Assembly (NCBI GenBank): GCA_965213855.1
Contig: CBDCAA010000007.1
Coordinates: 620,001 to 684,000 of the forward strand
Origin: JBBROS01 sp965213855
GTDB lineage: Bacteria; Pseudomonadota; Alphaproteobacteria; Acetobacterales; Acetobacteraceae
Direction: 5' to 3'
Length of the DNA stretch: 64,000 bases
Notes under the pieces: generated by a model
Databases searched by the model: none
Told to the model about the DNA's origin: nothing
What the model saw: only the letters and a program-made list of their open reading frames with translations
Translations under genes and position numbers: made by a program
In this document: in pieces, positions 26,452-35,370 of the stretch
Layout of the letters: the number at the start of each line of letters is the position of its first letter
How positions within the stretch are numbered: position 1 is the first letter of the stretch

Positions 26452-27420
26452 ATGATCCTGGCCCTCACCATGGGCGACCCGGCCGGCATCGGCGGCGAGA
26501 TCACCGCCAAAGCCTGGTCCGCCCTGCGCGACCGCGGCCCCACCTTCTTCGCCGTCGACGACCCGGGCCGCCTCGCCGCCCACGACATCCCCGTCCAGCC
26601 GGTCTCCTCGGCCGCCGAGGCCGCCGCCGTTTTCCCCCACGCCCTGCCCGTCCTCGCCCAACCGCTGGAGGCGCCGAGCCGCCCCGGCCACCCCGACCCG
26701 GCCAACGCCCCCGCGACCATTGCCAGCATCGAGCGCGCGGTGCGCCTGGTCCAGGCCGGCGACGCCGCCGCCATCGTGACCAATCCCATCGCCAAGAGCG
26801 TCCTCTACGACGCCGGCTTCCGCTACCCCGGCCACACCGAGTTCCTCGGTGCGCTGACCGGCTGCGACCTTCCGGTGATGATGCTCGCCAACACCTTCCT
26901 TCGGGTCGTGCCCGTCACCGTCCACCTCGGCCTCCGCGCCGCGCTGGACCTGCTCTCGACCCGGCTCATCGTCGATACCGCCCGCATCGTCGCCGCAGCG
27001 CTCCGCCAATCCGGCATCGCCGCCCCACGGCTCGCAATCGCCGGCCTCAACCCGCATGCGGGCGAGGGCGGCACCATGGGCACCGAGGAGTCGACGCTCA
27101 TCCAGCCGGCCATCGACGCGCTCCGGGCCGACGGCATCGACGTGCGCGGCCCATTCCCGCCCGACACCATGTTCACTCCCGCCGCCCGCGCCACGTACGA
27201 CGTCGCCCTGTGCATGTATCACGATCAGGCGCTCATCCCGTTGAAGACGCTCGACATGGCAAGCGGGGTCAACATCACTTTGGGCCTGCCGATCGTCCGC
27301 ACCTCGCCGGACCACGGCACCGCCTTCGACATCGCGGGGCAGGGGATCGCTGACCCATCCAGCCTCATCGCCGCACTGACGATGGCGGCCGAGATGAGCG
27401 CCGCGCGGGTGCCCGCATGA
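26452..27420 (+). CDS. pdxA: 4-hydroxythreonine-4-phosphate dehydrogenase
   Basis: This 322-residue enzyme acts in the DXP-dependent route to pyridoxal 5'-phosphate. It shows TMGDPAGIGGEI at the N-terminus, a metal-binding His in YPGHTEFL, the pair in MYHDQALIPLK, and the C-terminal IVRTSPDHGTAFDIAG. Its last four bases overlap pdxJ, the next enzyme in the same pathway, so the pair is translationally coupled. Confidence 0.96.
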   Translation: MILALTMGDPAGIGGEITAKAWSALRDRGPTFFAVDDPGRLAAHDIPVQPVSSAAEAAAVFPHALPVLAQPLEAPSRPGHPDPANAPATIASIERAVRLVQAGDAAAIVTNPIAKSVLYDAGFRYPGHTEFLGALTGCDLPVMMLANTFLRVVPVTVHLGLRAALDLLSTRLIVDTARIVAAALRQSGIAAPRLAIAGLNPHAGEGGTMGTEESTLIQPAIDALRADGIDVRGPFPPDTMFTPAARATYDVALCMYHDQALIPLKTLDMASGVNITLGLPIVRTSPDHGTAFDIAGQGIADPSSLIAALTMAAEMSAARVPA

Positions 27421-28142
27421 TCCGCCTGGGCGTCAACGTCGACCACGTCGCCACCATCCGCAACGCCCGCGGCGGCGAGCACCCGGACCCGTTCGCCGCC
27501 GCCCTCGTCGCCATCGGCGCCGGCGCCGACGGCATCACCATCCACCTGCGTGAGGATCGCCGCCACATCCGCGACGATGACCTGGACCGGATCGCCGCCG
27601 CGCCCGAGATTCGCCTGAACCTCGAAATGGCCGCGACCGACGAGATGATCGCCATCGCCGTCGCCCACCGGCCGGCCGCCTGCTGCCTGGTGCCGGAGAA
27701 GCGCACGGAGGTCACGACCGAGGGCGGCCTCGATGCCGCCGGGCAGCGCGAAGCGCTCCGCCCGAAAGTCGCCGCCCTCGCCGCGGCCGGCATCCGCGTG
27801 AGCCTGTTCCTCGACCCGGATCCCCGCCAGCTCGAGGCCGCCGCCGCCCTTGGCGCCCCTGTCGTCGAGCTGCATACCGGCGCCTACGCCGAGGGCCGCG
27901 ACGGCGAGCTTGCCCGCCTGGCCGAGGGCGCCCGTCACCTGGCCCGGCTCGGCATCGAGCCGCACGCCGGCCACGGCCTCACCTACGCGAACGTCCAGGC
28001 CGTCGCCGCCTTGCCGGAAATCGCCGAGCTCAACATCGGCCATTTCCTGGTCGGCCAGTCGGTCATGGACGGTCTCCCTGGGGTCGTCGCGCGGATGAAG
28101 GCGCTCATGCTGGCCGCACGCGGGGCCGGACGCCGCCCGTGA
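27417..28142 (+). CDS. pdxJ: Pyridoxine 5'-phosphate synthase
   Basis: The 241-residue TIM-barrel enzyme joins the PdxA product and deoxyxylulose 5-phosphate to make pyridoxine 5'-phosphate. The N-terminal RLGVNVDHVATIRNARG and the segments ITIHLREDRRHI and AGHGLTYANV are family signatures. It overlaps pdxA (ATGA) and panC (GTGA) by 4 bp each, forming a compact cofactor operon. Confidence 0.97.
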   Translation: MIRLGVNVDHVATIRNARGGEHPDPFAAALVAIGAGADGITIHLREDRRHIRDDDLDRIAAAPEIRLNLEMAATDEMIAIAVAHRPAACCLVPEKRTEVTTEGGLDAAGQREALRPKVAALAAAGIRVSLFLDPDPRQLEAAAALGAPVVELHTGAYAEGRDGELARLAEGARHLARLGIEPHAGHGLTYANVQAVAALPEIAELNIGHFLVGQSVMDGLPGVVARMKALMLAARGAGRRP

Positions 28143-28984
28143 TCGTCGCGCGAACGCTCGCTGCCTTGCGCGACGCCCTCGCCGACCGTCCTCGACCCTT
28201 GGCGCTCGTGCCCACCATGGGAGCGCTGCACGCCGGCCACCTGGCCCTGATCGACGCCGGCCGCGCCGCCGGAGGCCGCAGCACCGTCGCCTCGATCTTC
28301 GTCAACCCGCTGCAGTTCGCCGACCCCAAGGACCTCAACCGATACCCGCGCACCGAGCACACGGATCTCGCCGCGCTGGACGCCGCCGGGTGCGATGTCG
28401 CCTGGCTGCCGACCCCCGCGCTGATGTATCCCGCCGGGGCCTGCACCACGGTCGAGGTCGGGGGCGACGAGCGCGGCGGCCCGGCCGAGGGGTTCGAAGC
28501 CGCCGCCCGGCCCGGCCACTTTCGCGGCGTCGCCACCGTCGTCGCCAAGCTCTTCCATCAGACCGGCGCCGATCTGGCCGCCTTTGGGGAGAAGGATTGG
28601 CAGCAGCTGCAGGTCGTCCGGCAGATGACCATCGACCTGGACTGGCCGATCCGCATCCTGCCCGTCCCGACCGTCCGCGAGACCGACGGCCTTGCCCTCT
28701 CGTCGCGCAATCGTTTCCTCTCGGAGGCCGACCGCGCCGTCGCCCCGGCCCTCCATCGCGTCCTGGCCGAGGTCGCTGACGGCCTCCGCCGCAGCCGCCC
28801 AGGCGCCATCGAGGACGGCATCTCCGCGCTTGCGGTCAAGGGCTTCGTCCCTGAATACCTTGCCCTCGTCGACGGTCCCACCCTGCACCCGATCGTTGCC
28901 GCCGCGCCGGGCGCCCGCCTGATCGCCTGCGCCCGGCTCGGCGCCGTGCGGCTGCTGGACAATCTGCCGGTCGAGCCGGCCTGA
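28139..28984 (+). CDS. panC: Pantothenate synthetase
   Basis: The 281-residue enzyme joins pantoate and beta-alanine with ATP to form pantothenate. The nucleotidylyl-transferase signature MGALHAGHLALI (HIGH-like HAGH), FVNPLQF, FGEKDWQQLQVV and SSRNRFLS are all present. The GTG start overlaps the pdxJ stop (GTGA). Linking panC to pdxAJ combines two vitamin pathways in one transcript. Confidence 0.96.
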   Translation: MIVARTLAALRDALADRPRPLALVPTMGALHAGHLALIDAGRAAGGRSTVASIFVNPLQFADPKDLNRYPRTEHTDLAALDAAGCDVAWLPTPALMYPAGACTTVEVGGDERGGPAEGFEAAARPGHFRGVATVVAKLFHQTGADLAAFGEKDWQQLQVVRQMTIDLDWPIRILPVPTVRETDGLALSSRNRFLSEADRAVAPALHRVLAEVADGLRRSRPGAIEDGISALAVKGFVPEYLALVDGPTLHPIVAAAPGARLIACARLGAVRLLDNLPVEPA

Positions 28985-28987
28985 GCC

Positions 28988-29860
28988 ATGGGCGAGGTCC
29001 ATCACCAGACCCTCCGCGTCCGGGACGCCGCACTCCACGTCGCCTCGCTCGGCAGCGGCCCGCCGCTCCTGCTGATCCACGGCTGGCCCGAGTTCTGGTG
29101 GACCTGGGAACCGGTCATGCGCCTGCTCGCGGCACGCTTCACCGTCATCGCGCCCGACCTGCGCGGCTTCGGCGACAGCGACAAGCCCCCCGGGGCCTGG
29201 GGCGCGCAGGACCATGCCGACGACCTGCTGGCGCTCCTGTCCGCGATGGGCGTCCCCCGGGCGGGCCTGGTCGGGCATGATGTCGGCGGCGCAATCATGC
29301 AGGCCATGGCGCGCACGGCCCCCGATCGGCTGACCGGCCTGTTCTTCTTCGATTTCGTCTATCCCGGGATCGGCGCCCGCATGGGCACGCCCGATCGGCT
29401 GGCCGAGATCTGGTATCAGTCCTTCCACCAGCTCGACCTCGCGGTGGCCCTGCTGGAAAGCACACCCGCCGCCTGCCGCATCTACTTCGAAGGCATTATC
29501 CGCCACTGGGCCCACCGCACCGACGCCTTCGACGGCCCGGTGATCGACCGGTTCGTCGCCAACTTTCTCAAGCCCGGCAACATCAAGGGCGGCTTCGACT
29601 ATTACCGCGCCGCCCAGCCGGGCCGCATCGACATGATGCAGGGCCGCGTCCCCGTCCTGCCGCCCATCCCCCTGCCCACCTGCGTCCGCTGGGCCGAGTT
29701 CGACCCACTCTTCCCCTACGCCTGGACCGACCGCCTCGCCGAGACCTTCCCGAACCTCGACCTCGCGATGTTCCCCGGCGTCGGCCACTTCCCCCACCGC
29801 GAAGACCCACCCCGCGCCGCAACCGAAATCACGGCCTTCTTCTCGCGCATGGGCTTATAA
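28988..29860 (+). CDS. Alpha/beta hydrolase of the epoxide hydrolase/haloacetate dehalogenase type
   Basis: The 290-residue protein has HGWPEFWWTW (oxyanion-hole His31 region), the nucleophile elbow GHDVGG with Asp98 rather than Ser, and late His267 in GVGHFPH. An Asp nucleophile defines the epoxide hydrolase, haloalkane dehalogenase and haloacetate dehalogenase group. The HGWPE form and the lid residues (IYFEG, FDYYRA) lean to epoxide hydrolase or haloacetate dehalogenase. It starts 3 bp after panC, so it is probably co-transcribed, though not evidently related in function. Confidence 0.85.
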   Translation: MGEVHHQTLRVRDAALHVASLGSGPPLLLIHGWPEFWWTWEPVMRLLAARFTVIAPDLRGFGDSDKPPGAWGAQDHADDLLALLSAMGVPRAGLVGHDVGGAIMQAMARTAPDRLTGLFFFDFVYPGIGARMGTPDRLAEIWYQSFHQLDLAVALLESTPAACRIYFEGIIRHWAHRTDAFDGPVIDRFVANFLKPGNIKGGFDYYRAAQPGRIDMMQGRVPVLPPIPLPTCVRWAEFDPLFPYAWTDRLAETFPNLDLAMFPGVGHFPHREDPPRAATEITAFFSRMGL

Positions 29861-29910
29861 GGACAAGGGCGTTACGACAGGGTTCGCGTGGGATGGGCGC
29901 GACCCATCGA

Positions 29911-30471
29911 TCACGAAGTGGCCGGCGTCAACGTCCACGGGTCCTGCGGCGTCCGGCCCGGCTCGCAGAACAGCGGCACCGCATTCGGTGTCCGCACGTT
30001 CGGCGGCAGGTTCATCTCCGCCCGCAACGCGCGGAACAGCGCCCCATGCGCGACCACCAGCACCGGGCTCTCGTTCTCCAGCGCGCGGTTGATCGCGCGG
30101 ACCGCCCGGGCGCGCAGGTCCACGAACGGCTCCGCCCCCTCCGGCGTGTTCGTGCCGTCCACCCAGTCGTTGAACCACTCCGCCATGAGCTGCCCCTCCA
30201 TGACGCCGAAGGAGTTCTCCTTCAGCTCCGGGTCCAGCAGGATCGGCCGGTCCACCACCTGGGCTGCCATCAGCGCGGTGTCGTGGGCGCGCGACAGCGG
30301 CGAGCTGACGATGCTGCGGATGCCGCGATTGGCCAGCAGCGCCGCGGCGGCCCGTGCCTGGGCCACGCCGACCGGGTTCAACGGGATGTCGACGTTGCCC
30401 TGGCTCAATCCCTGCGCGTTCCAGTCGGTCTCGCCGTGGCGCAGGAACCAGAACGCGATGGCGGCCAGCAC
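29911..30471 (-). CDS. Histidine phosphatase family protein
   Basis: The 186-residue protein has FWFLRHGETDWN (Arg11, His12), SSPLSRAHDTA and VVAHGALFRAL, the full histidine phosphatase set. The substrate is unknown; related proteins include CobC and phosphoglycerate mutase-like enzymes. The GTG start at 30471 directly follows the GST stop (TAG/GTG), so it is coupled to the GST gene. It is a distant paralogue of the protein at 2352-2909. Confidence 0.88.
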   Translation of the reverse strand: MLAAIAFWFLRHGETDWNAQGLSQGNVDIPLNPVGVAQARAAAALLANRGIRSIVSSPLSRAHDTALMAAQVVDRPILLDPELKENSFGVMEGQLMAEWFNDWVDGTNTPEGAEPFVDLRARAVRAINRALENESPVLVVAHGALFRALRAEMNLPPNVRTPNAVPLFCEPGRTPQDPWTLTPATS

Positions 30472-31089
30472 CTAGGCGAAGCCTTCCTGGGCCAGCACCG
30501 CCTGCACGGCGGGCCGGGCCATCATGCGATCGAAATGGGCCTGCAGCGGGCCGGGCAGGGCGATGTTCATCCGCTTCGCGCCCCAGAAACTCACATAAAA
30601 CAAGGCGCTGTCAGCGACGCTGTACGTGCCGCCGATATACTCGTGGCTGCCGAGCGCGTGGGCGAGGATGCCATAACCTTTCTCGACCATCGCCTTGCCC
30701 TGCGCCTTAACCTCGTCGTAGTCGGCCTCGGCTTTCGCGTAACCAGCCGGGCGGAACAGGCGGGAATAGGCCTGCATGTGGACCGTCGCCACCGCGTAGT
30801 CCATCGCCTCGGCCGCCCGCAGCGCCGCTTCCTTGTCGGCAGGCAGCAGGTTCGCCTGCGGGTTGGTCTCCCCCAGCCAGTGCGCGATCACCGGAAACTC
30901 GGTCAGGATCGATCCGTCGTCGCGCTGCAGGGTCGGCACCTTGCCCTTCGGGTTCAGGTCGCTGAACGGCGGGCGATGTTGCTCGCCGCCCTTCAGGTCC
31001 ATCTTCACCAGCTCGTAAGGCTTGCCGATTTCCTCGAGCACGACATGGATGCCGATCGAGCAGGCGCCGGGCGAATAGTACAGCTTCAT
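30472..31089 (-). CDS. Glutathione S-transferase (beta-class-like)
   Basis: The 205-residue protein starts MKLYYSPGACSIGIHVVLEE; SPGACS with Cys10 is the beta-class bacterial GST signature, and KVPTLQRDDGSILTE supplies the glutathione-binding loop (Val-Pro and the ILTES-like turn). The C-terminal helical domain follows. It likely conjugates or reduces electrophiles with glutathione in the cytoplasm. The ATG at 31089 gives the family N-terminus; the longer open frame upstream is in the prs gene. Confidence 0.9.
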   Translation of the reverse strand: MKLYYSPGACSIGIHVVLEEIGKPYELVKMDLKGGEQHRPPFSDLNPKGKVPTLQRDDGSILTEFPVIAHWLGETNPQANLLPADKEAALRAAEAMDYAVATVHMQAYSRLFRPAGYAKAEADYDEVKAQGKAMVEKGYGILAHALGSHEYIGGTYSVADSALFYVSFWGAKRMNIALPGPLQAHFDRMMARPAVQAVLAQEGFA

Positions 31090-31118
31090 GGGTTCAGTCC
31101 TTGGTGGGTCGGTAGGGA

Positions 31119-32051
31119 TCAGTCGAACAGCGAGCTGACAGACGTTTCGTCGGAAATACGCTGCATGGCTTCGGCCAGGATCGGCGCGATCGTGAACTGC
31201 CGGATGTTGGGCGCCTGCCGCGCCGCGTCCGTCGCCAGGATGCTGTCGGTCATCGTCATGCTCTCGATCTGCGACGCCGAAATGCGCTGCACCGCGTTGC
31301 CCGACAGCACGCCATGGGTGACATACACGCTTGCCGAGTTGGCGCCACGCGCCGTCAGCGCCGCCGCCGCATTGCATAGCGTCCCGCCGCTGTCGACCAG
31401 GTCGTCGACCAGGATGCAGGCCTTCCCGGCCACGTCGCCGATCACGTTCATCACCTCGCTCACGCCCGCCTTCTCGCGGCGCTTGTCGATGATGGCCAGG
31501 TCGCAATCCAGCCGCGACGCGATCTGCCGCGCCCGCGCCACCCCGCCCACGTCCGGCGAGACGATCATGATCTCCTGGTTCGCAAACCGCGTCTGGATGT
31601 CGCGGCTGAACAGCGGCCCGGCATAGAGGTTATCGACCGGGATATCGAAGAAGCCCTGGATCTGCCCGGCGTGCAGATCCATCGTCAGCACCCGGTTCGC
31701 CCCCGCCTCGGTGATCAGGTTCGCGACCAGCTTCGCGCTGATCGGCGTCCGCGGGCCTGCCTTCCGGTCCTGTCGCGCATACCCGAAATAGGGGATCACC
31801 GCCGTGATCCGCCGGGCCGAGGAGCGGCGCAGCGCATCGAGCGTGATCAGCAACTCCATCAGGTGGTCGTTGCACGGGGCCGAGGTGCTCTGGATCACGA
31901 ACACGTCCTCGCCGCGGACGTTTTCGTGGATTTCGACGAACACCTCCTGGTCTGCGAAGCGCCGGATGCTGGCCTGCGCGAGCGGGAGATGGAGGGCGTC
32001 GGCCACCGCCTCGGCCAACGGTCGGTTGCTGTTGCACGCGACGATCTTCAA
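31119..32051 (-). CDS. prs: Ribose-phosphate pyrophosphokinase
   Basis: The 310-residue enzyme makes PRPP from ribose 5-phosphate and ATP for nucleotide, His and Trp synthesis. It shows FADQEVFVEI, the phosphate-binding YFGYARQDRK, DLHAGQIQGFFDIPVDNL, and the PRPP loop ILVDDLVDSGGTL. Length equals the bacterial norm. It heads a minus-strand run prs-GST-phosphatase. Confidence 0.96.
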   Translation of the reverse strand: MKIVACNSNRPLAEAVADALHLPLAQASIRRFADQEVFVEIHENVRGEDVFVIQSTSAPCNDHLMELLITLDALRRSSARRITAVIPYFGYARQDRKAGPRTPISAKLVANLITEAGANRVLTMDLHAGQIQGFFDIPVDNLYAGPLFSRDIQTRFANQEIMIVSPDVGGVARARQIASRLDCDLAIIDKRREKAGVSEVMNVIGDVAGKACILVDDLVDSGGTLCNAAAALTARGANSASVYVTHGVLSGNAVQRISASQIESMTMTDSILATDAARQAPNIRQFTIAPILAEAMQRISDETSVSSLFD

Positions 32052-32179
32052 GGGCTGTGCTTCACAGGGCTTGGCCTCACGCCGCAGATGTCACCGAACG
32101 GTCTTTCTCACGACGATGCGCGACCTGGCAATGACCCGGTTCTTAGGACGGATCGCACGGAATTGGAACCGGTAGGCCG

Positions 32180-33076
32180 TCAGGTTCCCGGGGCCGGCGC
32201 CTTCGCATCGTCGATCGGCACGCGAGGCTTGTTTGCGTTCGCGATGACCTGCTTGATCCCGCCCGCCGCCTCCGTCGTCACGGCCACCGCCGTATCCCCC
32301 CAGTATGGATTGATGGAGCGCGGGTCCACTTCGTTCACCTGGACGATGCGGCCCCGCTCGCCGGCCGCGTCGTCCACGATCCACTGCAGCTCGATCCGCA
32401 CCGAGTTGTTGGCCCCGCGGGCGGCCTGCATTTCGGCGTGCACCTCGTAATCGGCGTGGGCGGGCGTGTCCTGGACGACCATGCCCAGCGCGCCCAGCTT
32501 CAACCGCAGTTGATTCGGCAGGCTGCGGGCGCCGTCGCCCGGCGCCCCCGTCACGGCGCCCACGAAGATGCGGGCGGGCCGGTTCAGCAAGGAGTTCGGG
32601 TCGGATTGCCGCCGCGCCGCCTCGATCCGGGCGAGCAGCGTGGCGATGACCGGGGCGGCCTGGTCGCCCGCCGCCTTCAGCGTTGCCGGTGCCGCCGCGG
32701 CCCAGGCGCGCGCAGGGATCGCCGCGCCCTCGCTGCTGCCCTGTGCGGCACCCGCCGGGTCGCGCACGGTATAGCTCGGCACGACGTCGTTGCCGCGCAC
32801 CTCGGCCGCCAGCACGACCGACCAGTCCGGCCCCGAACTGGTCCGCACCTCGGCCGGGACTTCCTGCTGCAGCAAGGCGTCGGCGACGGCATGGGCCCAG
32901 CGTGCGGCGGCGTCGTCCGGCAGTAACGACTGCGCCGGGTCGAGCACGGCGAGGCGCGACGGCGGCGGCTGCGCCAGTCGCGCGCCATTGACCCCGGGGT
33001 TGCCGTAGAACGGCTGCGGCAGCGTGCCGCAGCCTGTCAGGACGATCAGGGCGAACAGGATCGGTGCGGCACGCAT
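32180..33076 (-). CDS. Putative lipoprotein, function unknown
   Basis: The 298-residue protein begins with a lipoprotein signal peptide: MRAAPILFALIVLTGCG, lipobox LTGC with Cys16, so it is predicted to be anchored to a membrane facing the periplasm. The rest is soluble, Ala-rich, and has no motif I know. I chose the ATG at 33076, which places the lipobox correctly; an in-frame ATG at 33112 would add 12 residues and overlap the LysR gene. It follows the LysR gene on the same strand. Confidence 0.75.
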   Translation of the reverse strand: MRAAPILFALIVLTGCGTLPQPFYGNPGVNGARLAQPPPSRLAVLDPAQSLLPDDAAARWAHAVADALLQQEVPAEVRTSSGPDWSVVLAAEVRGNDVVPSYTVRDPAGAAQGSSEGAAIPARAWAAAAPATLKAAGDQAAPVIATLLARIEAARRQSDPNSLLNRPARIFVGAVTGAPGDGARSLPNQLRLKLGALGMVVQDTPAHADYEVHAEMQAARGANNSVRIELQWIVDDAAGERGRIVQVNEVDPRSINPYWGDTAVAVTTEAAGGIKQVIANANKPRVPIDDAKAPAPGT

Positions 33077-33108
33077 GCGCGACGTTGTAGTGGCAGGGCG
33101 GCCCGCTG

Positions 33109-34041
33109 TCATGGGCGCGGTGCGGCCGCTTCGTTGCTTGCTGACGCCGCGCTATGATGGGCGGCGACGGCGACGGCAATCCGCGCGACCGTGGCGGCCG
33201 CAGCACTCCCCGGTCCCTCCCGCCAACTCGCCGTGAAGTGCAGCGGCCGCAAGGGAGGCGCACCCTCCAGCACGCGCAGGGCGCCCCGGTCGATCTCGGA
33301 CCGGATCGCTGCCGGCGCGATCACCCCGGCCCCGATCCCGTCCAGCACCAGCCGGACGATCGACGAGAGCGACGCGTTGGCGAACAGCCGCACCGGCGGA
33401 CCGCCAGCGAATAGCTCGCGCACATGCCGGTAGGGTGCGGTCTGCCGCGCATAGGTGATGATCGGCACTCGGGCCAGCGTCTCGAGGCTCGGCGGCCCCG
33501 GCCCGAGCTGCAGCGCCTGCGACGCCACCCACGCCAGCGGATACGTGCACAGCGGCATGTCCACGATCCCCGGTGCCGCAACCGGGCCCAGCAGCAACGC
33601 GACGTCAACCTCCCCGGCCAGCAAGGCCGCCCGCAACCCGGCGCTGACATCGACGACGATGTCCGGCACGAGCCGCGGATACGCGCCGTTGAGCCGCGCG
33701 AGCAGCGCCGACAACCAAGTGTGCACGATCGTCTCCGCCACGCCCAGCCGGACCGTGCCCTGCAACTGCGGCGGCCCGGTGAACGCCGCCTGCATTTCGG
33801 CCTGAAGTGCCAGCAGCCGCTCCGCATAGCCGAGCAAGGCGACGCCCTCCGGCGTCAGGCTTGGCCGCCGTCTCTGGCCACGCTCCAACACGCGCGCGCC
33901 GATCGCGGCCTCCAGCCCGGACACCCGCGCCGACACGGCCGGTTGCGTGGTCGCCAGCTTCTCCGCGGCACGCCGGAAGCCGCCCAGCTGCACCACCCAG
34001 TAGAACACTTCCAGGGAACGGGGGTCGATCGGCGGCGCCAT
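33109..34041 (-). CDS. LysR family transcriptional regulator
   Basis: The 310-residue protein has an N-terminal winged helix (LEVFYWVVQLGGFRRAAEKL, TTQPAVSARVSGLEAAIG) and a periplasmic-binding-like effector domain (VRLGVAETIVHTWL, GAGVIAPAAI). It likely controls nearby genes. The divergent small repeat protein at 34257 and the co-directional lipoprotein are the obvious candidates. The effector is unknown. Confidence 0.9.
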   Translation of the reverse strand: MAPPIDPRSLEVFYWVVQLGGFRRAAEKLATTQPAVSARVSGLEAAIGARVLERGQRRRPSLTPEGVALLGYAERLLALQAEMQAAFTGPPQLQGTVRLGVAETIVHTWLSALLARLNGAYPRLVPDIVVDVSAGLRAALLAGEVDVALLLGPVAAPGIVDMPLCTYPLAWVASQALQLGPGPPSLETLARVPIITYARQTAPYRHVRELFAGGPPVRLFANASLSSIVRLVLDGIGAGVIAPAAIRSEIDRGALRVLEGAPPLRPLHFTASWREGPGSAAAATVARIAVAVAAHHSAASASNEAAAPRP

Positions 34042-34256
34042 GCAGCGTGTATATCAGGGCCGGCCCGATGCGCCCCCTCGCGATCGACCAGGCGGTCCTC
34101 CGATGGGCACCGAGGGTAACACCCGGCCTCCTCGGACCGAAGGGAATGGCGGCACCGGCTGCCGAACGTTCCAGGTTCCGCAATCCGCCGTGCTGTGGCA
34201 GGGTGCGGCGGCGTCTCGCCGAACCTGGCGACACCGACCTTTGGGGAGAGTTCCTT

Positions 34257-34574
34257 ATGCAACGCATTGCCTTCGTCTTCGCCGCCGCCCTGGCGCTCGC
34301 GACCGCCGGCGCCGCCGTGGCGCAGACATCCCGTGCCCCGACCGACACGGGCAACATGGCCTACCCGGCCCCGCTGCCGCAGGGCAACATCACGACGACC
34401 TCGCCCGGCGCCTCGCGCGCGCCGACCGACACGGGCAACATGGCCTATCCCGCGCCGGTGCCCCAAGGCAACGTCGGCACCAGCGCCAGTGGCGCCCGCA
34501 CGCCCGATACGGGCAACATGGCCTATCCGTCGCCGGTGCCGCAGGGCCGGGTGGGCGGAACCACCACGAAGTAG
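34257..34574 (+). CDS. Small secreted protein of three DTGNMAYP repeats
   Basis: The 105-residue protein has a Sec signal peptide (residues 1-22, ending AVA-Q). The mature part is three tandem units of about 27 residues: residues 25-51, 53-80 and 81-103. Each carries DTGNMAYP followed by (A/S)P(L/V)PQG(N/R). No Cys, no aromatic core beyond one Tyr per unit, and much Pro, Gly and Thr suggest a flexible extracellular or periplasmic peptide. GGGGAGAG just upstream of the ATG is a good ribosome-binding site. It is divergent from a LysR gene. I do not recognise the family. Confidence 0.7.
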   Translation: MQRIAFVFAAALALATAGAAVAQTSRAPTDTGNMAYPAPLPQGNITTTSPGASRAPTDTGNMAYPAPVPQGNVGTSASGARTPDTGNMAYPSPVPQGRVGGTTTK

Positions 34575-34601
34575 CCGTCCCTCGCCTTCACGGGACGATC
34601 G

Positions 34602-34628
34602 GGAGCGTGGCCGGCTCGGTCACGCTCC
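34602..34628 (+). terminator. Hairpin after the repeat-protein gene
   Basis: GGAGCGTG (34602-34609) and CACGCTCC (34621-34628) form an 8-bp stem with an 11-nt loop, 28 bp after the stop of the DTGNMAYP protein. Only TT follows, so it is a weak intrinsic terminator at best. Confidence 0.4.
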
Positions 34629-34698
34629 TTGTGGCCGTGCCGTTACGGACCGCCATGGCGCCGGGACGCTTGGCGCGGCCGCCATCACGAAGGCCTCC

Positions 34699-35370
34699 AT
34701 GTTCAAGATCGTCAGCTGGAACCTGCTCCGCCTCGTGGGCGCCGCCCTCGACGACGTCGTCCATCTCGTCCGTCACGAACGCCCTGACCTGCTGCTGATG
34801 CAGGAAGCCACCGGCCGGATCGATGCATTGCCGCAGATCGTCGGCGGCAACTACGAGCGGGTGCTCCAGCCGGGCCGCATCCACGGCCTGGCCTACTGGA
34901 GCCGCGCGCCGATCTCGGCCGCAACGGTCATCGACCTGCAGCCCGGCGCCATGTTCCGGCGCGTCTCCCAGGTCATCGACCTCGGCCCGTTCTCGGTCGC
35001 CAACGTCCACCTGTCGCACGGGCAGGTGCTGAACCGGCGCCAGTTGCGGCGGGTGGCCCGGCACTTGCCCGCCCATGCGGCCGTGCTCGGTGACTTCAAC
35101 CTCGTCGGTCCCTGCCTGCTGCCGGGCTTCCGCGACGTCGGCCCGCGCGAACCGACGCACCGCGCCGGCGACGTCGTCCCGCTCCGGCTCGACCGCTGCC
35201 TCATCCGCGGGCTTGTCTGCGGGCCGGTCCATGCGCTCCACCGCAGCACCTCGGATCACCGCCCCATCGCAGTCCGGCTCACCACGCCGGACCTGCGGCT
35301 GGCCGGGCACATAGCCCCAAGCCGGCCTGATGCCCGGCCTGCGACAGGGGCGGCTAGACTTCGGGCGTGA
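34699..35370 (+). CDS. Endonuclease/exonuclease/phosphatase family protein
   Basis: The 223-residue protein has the EEP fold: FKIVSWNLLRLV at the N-terminus, LLLMQEATG with the metal-binding Glu, NVHLSHGQ, VLGDFNLVGP and the C-terminal STSDHRPIAVRL with the catalytic Asp-His. Members cut DNA, RNA or phospho-lipid head groups, and the substrate cannot be told. The ATG at 34699 is the best start. Its 3' end overlaps the convergent MBL-fold gene by 17 bp. Confidence 0.82.
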   Translation: MFKIVSWNLLRLVGAALDDVVHLVRHERPDLLLMQEATGRIDALPQIVGGNYERVLQPGRIHGLAYWSRAPISAATVIDLQPGAMFRRVSQVIDLGPFSVANVHLSHGQVLNRRQLRRVARHLPAHAAVLGDFNLVGPCLLPGFRDVGPREPTHRAGDVVPLRLDRCLIRGLVCGPVHALHRSTSDHRPIAVRLTTPDLRLAGHIAPSRPDARPATGAARLRA

